Shown here piece after piece: positions 1-5,596 of a DNA stretch of 5,863 nucleotides (positions within the stretch are counted from its first letter, which is position 1; the number at the start of each line of letters is the position of its first letter). Under the pieces are notes generated by a model that had not been told where the DNA came from, ran no database searches, and was given only the letters and a program-made list of their open reading frames with translations. Location: positions 1 to 5,863 of the forward strand of contig JAEOUB010000118.1 in the NCBI GenBank assembly GCA_016839545.1, in the 5' to 3' direction. The position numbers were made by a program, and so were the translations under genes. The stretch comes from Candidatus Kariarchaeota archaeon. Its GTDB lineage: Archaea; Asgardarchaeota; Heimdallarchaeia; Heimdallarchaeales; Kariarchaeaceae.

Positions 1-1
1 T

Positions 2-34
2 ACCTTGTGTGCACGTAAGACTCTAGGTGGTTGA
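2..34 (+). CDS. possible C-terminal end of an upstream gene (partial)
   Basis: The only frame open from the window edge to just before the kinase start reads T-L-C-A-R-K-T-L-G-G and then meets two tandem TGA codons at 32-37, one base before the kinase ATG at 38. Stop codons packed against the next start are typical of a tightly spaced same-strand gene pair, so this may be the tail of a preceding gene co-transcribed with the kinase. Eleven codons are far too few to name a family. The open frame could equally be chance, since the other two frames also reach stops within about 26 bases. Confidence 0.25.
   Translation, partial: TLCARKTLGG
25..31 (+). promoter_or_regulatory. ribosome binding site of the hybrid histidine kinase
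   Basis: AGGTGGT sits 6 bases before the ATG at 38 and is complementary to the pyrimidine-rich 3' end of archaeal 16S rRNA. An in-frame TGA lies immediately before the ATG, so no upstream extension is possible. Together these fix the kinase start at 38. Confidence 0.6.
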
Positions 35-37
35 TGA

Positions 38-2338
38 ATGGAAGATCTAGTCTTCTACAAGAACATGTTTGATCAGGTCCCCATGGGGATTTTAATAGGT
101 GATGAGGGGAAATTTGACTATGTCAATAATTCCTTTGTCCAGATGTTTGGCTATTCTGACAAGGGGGAGCTGATTGGTAAATCAATAGAGCTCATCTACC
201 CACCTCAAGTCAGAGCTGAGCAGATCAAACGTGGTGACAATCGACGATCAGGGTTAAGTGAACCCCGAAGCTATGACACAGTAGGCATCAAGAAGGATGG
301 AACTGAATTTCCCATCAATATCATGGTCTCTTCGTATGAGTTGAATGGAAAGATTGAGCTGATTGGTTTTTTCACTGATATCAGTGAACATCTTCTCACA
401 CAGAACAGGCTGATTAGTACCTACGATCAGTACCAGGCACTCTTCAATTCAGCTCCGCAGGGTATAGTCCTGCTCAAGGATGCTATTATCCAGCTGGTTA
501 ATCCCCAATTGGTGAAGATATTCGGTTACAGCGACCCTCATGAGCTTCTGGGAATGGGTATTGAGATGATCAACAGTCCGGAAGTGACTGAGGAACTCAT
601 TGAAAGAAGTCTGAAACGTCAGCGAGGAGAAGAAGTACCCGCAGTCTATGAGACCTGGGGACAAAGAAAAGATGCTTCTGTCTTTCCCATAGTTATCAAA
701 GCAGAACGTATCAAGCTAGATGATGGTTTTGGTGTACTGGCCTATATCGAAGATATCTCTGCTGAGATTGGAACCCGAGACGATGTCATCTCCAATGAAT
801 TTCGTTTCCGATCGATATTCAACAATGCCTCTATCGGTATTGTACTGGCAGATCTTGATGGGTTCATGGTCCAGTCCAATCCCAAATTTCAGGACCTGGT
901 CGGTTATACCTCAGATGAACTGCGGACAATGAAATTTGCTGAGATCACCTATGACGAGGATGTGGACTATAATCTCAACCTCTGGGAGACACTGGTCAGG
1001 GGTGATACCTCAGGATATGTTGTCAAGAAACATTATATTCACAAGGATGGGACCCTATTACCTGTCAATATATCTGTCTCAGCAATCAAGAATGGGGGTG
1101 GTGCAATTGACTATACTATTGCACTGATTGAGGATATGCGAGATGAGACTCTCCTGAAAGAGACACAGGAGGAGTTGAAACGAAAGGAAGAGCAACTCTA
1201 CAGGGCTCAGAAGATGGAGGCAATTGCCAGGATCTCAGGTGGGATTGCCCATGATATCAATAACATGCTTACTGGAATTCTGGGATATATCTCCCTTATC
1301 GAGGCAGGAGATCTTGACAATATTGCTGATTACACTGAGGGAATAAAGAGAATCGTGACACAGTCTGCAGATATGTCGTCACGACTTCTGACGTTCAGTA
1401 GGCAGAGAATAAGCAGACCTGAAGTGGTAGACCTGAATATGGTCATCAAGGATATGGAGGTGATGATCAAACAACTTATCACACCTATCAAACTGGATCT
1501 TGTACTTGATCCATCAACCAGACCCATCTACATGGATCTTAACCATCTTCATCAGATTCTGATGAACCTGGTGATCAATGCCAAGGATGCTATGCCACGA
1601 GGAGGTCATCTTGAAATCTGTACCCGCTCACTCTCAACTCTGTCCCATTCTGCACCTGATGCCATCAGGTTTCTGGGATCTGACGTCAATATGCAAACCC
1701 CCTTCACAGAGCTGACAATCAAAGACCGAGGTGTCGGAATTGACAATGAGGGCTTATCGCAGATCTTTGAACCCTTTTTCACCACCAAGGAACAGGGCAC
1801 TGGATTGGGACTGGCAACTGTCTATGGAATTGTACGTGAAAATCACGGCATCATTGATATTGCCTCTAAGGTTGGTGATGGAACAAAATTCACCATCTAT
1901 TTCCCCACCCCCAACATCGAAGTGGAAGATGTTCCACAGACAGTGACCGCATCAGAGACCTCGATCCCCATGAAACCATTATCTATACTTCTGGTTGATG
2001 ATAATGAGGATGTACGACGGGTTCTCAATCTTACCATGCAACAGATGAATCTGAGTGTCCATACAGCAGAAAATGGAGAGAACGCCCTTGCCAAACTCAA
2101 AGAACTAGGAGGTCAAGTGGATCTCATCCTGACGGATATGGTCATGCCGGGTATCATGGGAGATGAGCTGGCAAAATCTGTCAATCGAGAGTATCCAAAT
2201 ATCAAGATACTCATCATGACAGGGTATCACCAGCAGAGTGATGTATTCCAGAAATTGGAGCATTTGCCTTTCACAGTACTTGAGAAGCCATTTGATCAGG
2301 AGAAACTGAAGCAGACGATTATCCAGCTCTTTGTGTAG
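38..2338 (+). CDS. soluble PAS-PAS-PAS hybrid sensor histidine kinase with C-terminal receiver
   Basis: The 766-residue protein is a hybrid two-component kinase. Three PAS domains occupy about residues 5-118, 128-243 and 254-370; each begins with a (Y/F)xxxF-type helix and ends in a D-I/M-(S/R) junction. A charged, probably coiled-coil linker (370-392) leads to the HisKA helix pair with the H-box GGIAHDINNM; H405 is the expected phosphorylated histidine, in the NtrB-like style. The HATPase domain shows the N-box (N510, N514), DRGVGI (563-568), the F-box FEPFF (577-581) and GTGLGL (587-592). The receiver (648-766) has the acidic pair D654/D655, phosphoacceptor D700, T728 and K750, so all catalytic residues look intact. 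There is no signal peptide or hydrophobic helix, so it should sense a cytoplasmic ligand, redox or energy signal through its PAS domains; no haem- or flavin-specific motif is obvious. The receiver implies an internal phosphorelay step, but no partner regulator or Hpt protein lies in the window. Such kinases are bacterial in origin and reach archaea by transfer. Confidence 0.95.
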   Translation: MEDLVFYKNMFDQVPMGILIGDEGKFDYVNNSFVQMFGYSDKGELIGKSIELIYPPQVRAEQIKRGDNRRSGLSEPRSYDTVGIKKDGTEFPINIMVSSYELNGKIELIGFFTDISEHLLTQNRLISTYDQYQALFNSAPQGIVLLKDAIIQLVNPQLVKIFGYSDPHELLGMGIEMINSPEVTEELIERSLKRQRGEEVPAVYETWGQRKDASVFPIVIKAERIKLDDGFGVLAYIEDISAEIGTRDDVISNEFRFRSIFNNASIGIVLADLDGFMVQSNPKFQDLVGYTSDELRTMKFAEITYDEDVDYNLNLWETLVRGDTSGYVVKKHYIHKDGTLLPVNISVSAIKNGGGAIDYTIALIEDMRDETLLKETQEELKRKEEQLYRAQKMEAIARISGGIAHDINNMLTGILGYISLIEAGDLDNIADYTEGIKRIVTQSADMSSRLLTFSRQRISRPEVVDLNMVIKDMEVMIKQLITPIKLDLVLDPSTRPIYMDLNHLHQILMNLVINAKDAMPRGGHLEICTRSLSTLSHSAPDAIRFLGSDVNMQTPFTELTIKDRGVGIDNEGLSQIFEPFFTTKEQGTGLGLATVYGIVRENHGIIDIASKVGDGTKFTIYFPTPNIEVEDVPQTVTASETSIPMKPLSILLVDDNEDVRRVLNLTMQQMNLSVHTAENGENALAKLKELGGQVDLILTDMVMPGIMGDELAKSVNREYPNIKILIMTGYHQQSDVFQKLEHLPFTVLEKPFDQEKLKQTIIQLFV

Positions 2339-2370
2339 ACTGACGAAACTAAACTTTAGGATTTAGAAGA

Positions 2371-2382
2371 AGATTTAAATCT
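2371..2382 (+). promoter_or_regulatory. TATA-like box within a perfect 12-base palindrome, upstream of aRF1
   Basis: AGATTTAAATCT is a perfect palindrome whose core TTTAAAT (2374-2380) resembles an archaeal box A, with a purine-rich BRE-like stretch (AGAAGA) directly before it. Initiation about 25 bases downstream would give a leader of roughly 12-16 bases that just includes the Shine-Dalgarno sequence of the ATG at 2418. It is the only convincing AT-rich box in the 79-base gap after the kinase, suggesting the release factor can be transcribed independently. Confidence 0.45.
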
Positions 2383-2406
2383 GACAGATCAAATCAAATA
2401 TTGGTT

Positions 2407-2412
2407 AGGAGA
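2407..2412 (+). promoter_or_regulatory. ribosome binding site pointing to the ATG at 2418
   Basis: AGGAGA lies 5 bases before the ATG at 2418. It is the best Shine-Dalgarno match in the gap and is well placed. This matters because the frame it starts hits TAA three codons later and then continues as aRF1. No comparable site precedes the GTG at 2529, which argues that ribosomes enter at 2418. Confidence 0.65.
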
Positions 2413-2417
2413 TCAAG

Positions 2418-3686
2418 ATGACCGAATAAACGCAAGCTAAGAAAAGATCATCACTTGAAAGATATCACCTTCGGCAGAGGGTCAGAGAACTTGGAGAGAA
2501 GACCAGTGCGATTGGGTCCACCACGTTAGTGACCCTCTATATCCCACCGGGCACTCGATTAAGTGACATCACATCAAAACTTACAGATGAGATGGGAACT
2601 GCCACCTCGATCAAGGACAAGAACACGGGCAAAGCAGTTGCAGAAGCACTTCGTTCCATCCTATCCAGGATGCAATACCTTGAGAATTGTGTGAATGGTC
2701 TGGCTATCTTTGGTGGAGTAACTGAACAGGCTGGCAAGATGGAATATTTTGCGATTGAGCCGCCAGAACCCATAACCAAAAAGGACTACATCTGTGACTC
2801 CCGGTTTCATGTGGACCATCTTGAGGAACAGATTGCCGAGAAGAACACACTTGGAATTCTCATAATTGACCGTGGTGGTGCCACATTTGCAACTATTCGC
2901 GGAAGTGCTCTGAAAATCGTTGCAGACGAGGACAGTTTTGTACCCGGCAAACACGGACGAGGAGGTCAGTCAGCAGGACGTATTGAGCGTGGTATTGAGA
3001 TATTGGCTCAGGAGTTCTATTCCAAGATGGCACGTCAGGCAAATCATATCTTTCTTGATCAGTATAATATCAAGGGACTAGTGGTTGGTGGCCCATCCAT
3101 GAGTAAAGACTCGTTTCTTGAGCATCCTACCCTTGATTATCGGCTCAAAGCCAAAATCATCGGTACGTATGATACCGGTTACACAGGTGAACAAGGCATT
3201 CGTGAGCTGCTAATGAGAGCTCAAGATGATCTTGACGAATTTGCCATGGTGAAAGAGAGAAAACTGGTACAGAGGTTTTTCGAAGAACTGGGCAAAGATA
3301 CCGGTAAGGCCATCTATGGTGAGGAACCGATAAAGAAGGCATTTGCAGCAGCGGCAGTTGAGGTTCTTTTGTTTTCAGATGGTATCAAACGTTTGCATGT
3401 CAAGATACAGTGTACCAGCTGTAATAAAGAATTTCTTGAGGCATCACTTGAAGAAAATATCCCACTGCTCGAGACCAAGATATCCCAGACTGCCTGTCCA
3501 AACTGCAGCAGTGACAGCACACTCAAAATTGTGGAGCGTCAGTATCTTATCGATGAATTTGTAGAATTGGCACAGGAATCTGGTGCCGAGATTGAGATCA
3601 TCAGTCTTGGTCACGAGGATGGACTGACTCTGATGAACACATTTGGTGGTCTCGCAGCAATCCTTCGTTTCCCTGTTGACTGGTAA
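2418..3686 (+). CDS. prf1: peptide chain release factor aRF1, with an in-frame TAA at codon 4
   Basis: This is a class I release factor, which recognises stop codons in the ribosomal A site and triggers peptidyl-tRNA hydrolysis. Numbering from the ATG at 2418, the N domain carries TATSIKD (61-67, at the place of TASNIKS) and YICDSRF (124-130, a YxCxxxF match). The catalytic loop is GRGGQSA with GGQ at 182-184, almost exactly the position in human eRF1. The central and C domains show VVGGPSMSK, the D-Y-R-L segment, GYTGEQGIRELL, a likely zinc ribbon (C332, C335, C360, C363) and the family ending FGGLAAILRF. The 422 codons match normal archaeal length. The oddity is TAA at 2427-2429: the frame reads M-T-E-stop-T-Q-A-K-K-R-S-S-L-E-R-Y, and the codons after the stop encode the conserved first helix. 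The next standard start, GTG at 2529 (codon 38), would leave 385 residues without that helix and cut into the strand LVTLYIPPG; an automatic annotation would probably pick it. The identity is certain; how the N terminus is made is not. Confidence 0.93.
2427..2429 (+). other. in-frame TAA at codon 4 of aRF1 (candidate readthrough or recoding site)
   Basis: The context is GAA TAA ACG CAA. Frame is kept on both sides, so suppression of this codon, not frameshifting, would produce the full protein. The +1 frame reaches TAA at 2438 soon after. One substitution at 2427 would give CAA (Gln), AAA (Lys) or GAA (Glu), any of which suits this hydrophilic tail. The stop is therefore either a base error, a genuine mutation, or a conserved control point. 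ACG directly after it could also act as a weak reinitiation codon. Confidence 0.6.
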
Positions 3687-3687
3687 A

Positions 3688-3700
3688 TTTATAAAAATAT
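3688..3700 (+). promoter_or_regulatory. TATA-like box upstream of the permease gene
   Basis: TTTATAAAAATAT begins one base after the aRF1 stop codon and is a good match to archaeal box A. Initiation about 25 bases downstream would fall near 3718-3722, giving a leader of about 20 bases before the GTG at 3740. That leader holds no Shine-Dalgarno sequence. Confidence 0.5.
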
Positions 3701-3729
3701 CAGTAGTTTCAAAAATCAGTTTCTAAACA

Positions 3730-3742
3730 CACTAAATTAGTG
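3730..3742 (+). repeat. inverted repeat CACTAA-A-TTAGTG spanning the permease start codon
   Basis: Two 6-base arms around a single central A form a dyad whose last three bases are the GTG start codon. It lies about 35 bases after the TATA-like box, where a bound repressor would block RNA polymerase or where the RNA could fold over the start. It is a possible operator; a dyad of this size also occurs by chance in AT-rich DNA. Confidence 0.35.
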
Positions 3743-5098
3743 ACCAGCCTCACCAAAGTCCAGGTCCAGTTCTGGTATCTCATCACCTTTCTGCTAGGCT
3801 GGGTTGAGGGGATGGTAGGTACATTTTTTCCCCTTATTCTTATTAATCAGGGTGGATCTCTTCTCCTCTTGAGTGTTCTGACCAGCCTAGTGTCACTTGT
3901 AGGGGTACTGCAGACACTGTGGGGACAGTTACTTGATCGGTACCATCGACCCAAAGCTATGGGTAACCTGTCCATGGCACTTGGCACCACCAGTTTAGTC
4001 TCCATGGCCACACTTCCAGGTTCTATGGGTTTTGGAGGATCGCGTATGGTTCACGGTCTCAGTGGCTCCGCTATGGCGAATTCCACCGCTTACCTTAGAT
4101 CTGCATACTTTCCAAGCTCTAAACGCGGTCGAATCGGTAATCTGTTCATGGGATTCAACCTGCTAGGTGTTGCCTCAGGGGTCCTGCTAGCCGGTTTATT
4201 TTATAACTGGGTCGGGTATAGTCAATTTCAGTTTGTCCACCTTATTGCAGCCTATCTTACTGCTGTTGCTGCCCTGTTGCTGTGGAGGTACATACCCGAG
4301 TTTGATGAGAGTCTTATTGCAGACGAGCAGTTGAAATTTGCACTCGTGGAGGAGAGTGCAGATCTGCAATTCTCAATGAAGGAGACCCTGATCTATGCAA
4401 GGAGATCCCATGGTCTAATATTTTTTATTCTGGGAACACTCATCTTTCATCTTTCTGTGGGTATATCAGGTCCGTTTTTTGTTGTTGCTCTCAGCCAGAC
4501 TTGGACTCTCTCCTCTCTTGACATCGGTCTGCTGAGCACCTTCAATGCCTTCCTCCAGGTCGTAATCATCTTTTTGTTTACTCCTGTTGTCGATATTGTC
4601 AATCGTAAGAAGGCCTTCACCCTCGGTGGTATCTTTGCTATTATTCCTGCCTTTGCAATGGTGCTAGAGCCAGCACTAATCATGTCTCTTTTCTCATCGA
4701 CATTCGTCTACTGGATCGTCATCTATACCCTTTCAAGTATGGGCTGGGGTCTGATCAACGCTTTATCTCTTACCCTGTTGGTAGACTATATCCATCCAAA
4801 GATTCGGGCCAGTATCGTGGGTATATATGGGTCATTACAGGCCTTTTTGGGTTTTGTTGCTGCATTGCTCGCAGGTTTACTGGTCACACTCTCTGGATCA
4901 ATGTTATTGGTGTTTTGGGTATCACTGGTGGGTAGGGTTGTAGGAGTAGCTATCCTGATCATCTCCCCCGAACCACCTCTCCCAACTAGTGATTTCTACG
5001 ATCGCAGGAAGATCTTTGTTACTCGCATGTACTCGACCGTGGAACGAAGCATATTCTGGCTCCCCGTAGTCGGTTCAATCATGCGTAAACGCCGTTAA
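3740..5098 (+). CDS. major facilitator superfamily (MFS) permease, substrate unknown
   Basis: This 452-residue membrane protein has about twelve hydrophobic helices in two six-helix halves, as expected for MFS secondary transporters driven by ion or substrate gradients. The loop between helices 2 and 3 carries G-Q-L-L-D-R-Y-H-R-P-K-A (62-73), matching the MFS motif A pattern. A degenerate copy, D-I-V-N-R-K-K (285-291), sits at the equivalent place in the second half. A charged cytoplasmic loop (about 186-222) separates the halves. The C terminus (about 420-452) is a basic tail ending M-R-K-R-R. Membrane charge bias puts both ends inside. The start is the first in-frame GTG after a TAG at 3704; it lacks a Shine-Dalgarno sequence but follows a TATA-like box at a distance suiting a short leader. 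The gene lies 53 bases after aRF1 and faces the tRNA convergently. Neither sequence nor context reveals whether it exports drugs or takes up sugars, amino acids or other solutes. Confidence 0.88.
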   Translation: MTSLTKVQVQFWYLITFLLGWVEGMVGTFFPLILINQGGSLLLLSVLTSLVSLVGVLQTLWGQLLDRYHRPKAMGNLSMALGTTSLVSMATLPGSMGFGGSRMVHGLSGSAMANSTAYLRSAYFPSSKRGRIGNLFMGFNLLGVASGVLLAGLFYNWVGYSQFQFVHLIAAYLTAVAALLLWRYIPEFDESLIADEQLKFALVEESADLQFSMKETLIYARRSHGLIFFILGTLIFHLSVGISGPFFVVALSQTWTLSSLDIGLLSTFNAFLQVVIIFLFTPVVDIVNRKKAFTLGGIFAIIPAFAMVLEPALIMSLFSSTFVYWIVIYTLSSMGWGLINALSLTLLVDYIHPKIRASIVGIYGSLQAFLGFVAALLAGLLVTLSGSMLLVFWVSLVGRVVGVAILIISPEPPLPTSDFYDRRKIFVTRMYSTVERSIFWLPVVGSIMRKRR

Positions 5099-5276
5099 AA
5101 CTTTCTTAAGACTTTGCTACAATATTAGTATCTCGCCACTAGATTCTTGGCTCTAGGGTATGTCTTCGTTGTGAGACTAGATCTCAACTTTCAACTTACC
5201 GTACTCAGCTCAAAGACTACCAAGTCTGAATATCATATCCTTTATTCTGTGGTAGATAAATTGAGAAATAAAATAG
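5099..5276. other. 178-base intergenic stretch between the convergent permease and tRNA-Ile genes
   Basis: No convincing coding frame or RNA gene is visible. Plus-strand thymine runs are short here, so no strong terminator for the permease can be named. A small dyad GAGA-CTAGA-TCTC occurs near 5173-5185. The open frame at 5147-5377 is antisense to the tRNA and is not a gene. Confidence 0.5.
5254..5276 (-). terminator. T-rich terminator of the tRNA-Ile transcript
   Basis: Directly after the tRNA 3' end, the minus strand reads CTATTTTATTTCTCAATTTA. Archaeal RNA polymerase commonly stops at such thymine-rich tracts after tRNA genes without needing a hairpin. The precise 3' end cannot be read from sequence. 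Confidence 0.4.
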
Positions 5277-5380
5277 TGGGCCAGGGCGGATTTGAACCGC
5301 CGACCTCCCGGTATCTGGGGATTAGTCCTTCAGCTGATCCATATCAGCCGAGCGCTCTAACCAGGCTGAGCTACTAGCCC
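5277..5380 (-). tRNA. tRNA-Ile (anticodon GAU) containing an archaeal intron
   Basis: Read on the minus strand, the gene begins GGGCTAGTAGCTCAG and ends CTGGCCCA. After intron removal it is 75 bases. The acceptor stem is GGGCTAG/CTGGCCC with one U-G pair; the D stem is GCTC/GAGC; the anticodon stem is CTCGG/CCGGG with one U-G pair; the loop is CTGATAA; the variable loop is AGGTC; the T arm is GGCGG-TTCAAAT-CCGCC; the discriminator is A73. The anticodon GAT occupies 5345-5343, and the loop matches standard archaeal isoleucine tRNAs. CCA is not encoded (the following bases are CTA), so a CCA-adding enzyme must complete the end. No clear TATA box was found at the expected distance upstream. Confidence 0.95.
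5313..5341 (-). other. 29-base tRNA intron after position 37 with bulge-helix-bulge
   Basis: The intron lies between A37 and A38, the most common archaeal site. Bases 32-35 (CTGA) face CCAG near the intron 3' end, giving three pairs plus one A-C mismatch. Three-base bulges TA^T and AT^A flank this helix, and cleavage after the second base of each gives exactly the mature loop. The inner stem is GGAT/ATCC, extended past one mismatch by AG/CT, closing the loop CTGAAGGA. This is the substrate form of the archaeal tRNA splicing endonuclease. Confidence 0.88.
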
Positions 5381-5384
5381 ACAA

Positions 5385-5478
5385 TGCACCAAATGAACCA
5401 ATACTCAGACACACCCCATCGGAACGGGGAGGGTAGTATCGGTGTCGTGCAAACCCTCTTAAACTTTCAGGGTTTTTT
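5385..5478 (+). ncRNA. candidate structured RNA ending in a terminator-like hairpin
   Basis: The stretch between the divergent tRNA and SDR-like genes can fold on the plus strand. TGCAC (5385-5389) pairs with GTGCA (5447-5451). GACAC (5408-5412) pairs with GTGTC (5442-5446), its 3' arm directly adjoining GTGCA so the two helices could stack. CCCC (5414-5417) pairs with GGGG (5426-5429). A second hairpin with a U-run follows. No tRNA, 5S, C/D-box or other known RNA family is recognised, and no plus-strand TATA box was seen at the right distance. It may be a small RNA, a leader element, or just DNA-level structure in a promoter region. Confidence 0.3.
5451..5478 (+). terminator. hairpin followed by a U-run
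   Basis: AAACCCT (5451-5457) and AGGGTTT (5469-5475) form a 7-pair stem with an 11-base loop, and the thymine run continues to 5478. It resembles an intrinsic terminator for a plus-strand transcript. Its first stem base overlaps the GTGCA helix by one position. It could end a small upstream RNA or shield the SDR-like gene from readthrough. Confidence 0.45.
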
Positions 5479-5496
5479 AGTTTACTGTTGTAAACT
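5479..5496. repeat. inverted repeat AGTTTAC-TGTT-GTAAACT
   Basis: Two perfect 7-base arms are separated by 4 bases, immediately after the terminator-like U-run and about 100 bases before the SDR-like gene. It could be a binding site for a dimeric regulator controlling one of the divergent genes, or a second small hairpin in a termination zone that includes another TTTTT at 5510-5514. Confidence 0.4.
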
Positions 5497-5596
5497 GAGT
5501 TGCTCTAAGTTTTTCATTGTATTTCTTTGTCCTAGGACTTACCATTCTATCCACAAGCAAGGTCAAAAGATTAGAACCTCCAAAAAATCTCAGTGT

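Noticed and set aside
2418..2440. A +1 frameshift like bacterial RF2 to bypass the early TAA in aRF1
   Set aside because: The aRF1 codons after TAA are in the same frame as the ATG, and the +1 frame hits TAA at 2438, so frameshifting would not yield the protein.
2661..2954. 97-codon minus-strand frame within aRF1
   Set aside because: It lies wholly inside a strongly conserved gene, in a shadow frame, with no motif or start signal.
2529..3686. GTG 2529 as the natural aRF1 start
   Set aside because: It lies within the conserved LVTLYIPPG strand, lacks a Shine-Dalgarno sequence and discards a first helix that is plainly encoded just upstream in frame.
2336..3686. Genome-wide reassignment of TAA (or TAG) to an amino acid
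   Set aside because: The kinase, aRF1 and permease end at TAG, TAA and TAA at the places where their families normally end, so these codons still terminate here.
5147..5377. 76-codon plus-strand frame containing the G-G-F-E-P-P-T-S-R-Y string
   Set aside because: It is the antisense of the tRNA-Ile gene; this peptide string is a well-known artefact of translating the reverse strand of tRNA T arms.
5426..5478. A second tRNA suggested by GGGTAGTATCGGTG
   Set aside because: It resembles a D arm, but no T arm, anticodon stem or acceptor pairing follows on either strand.
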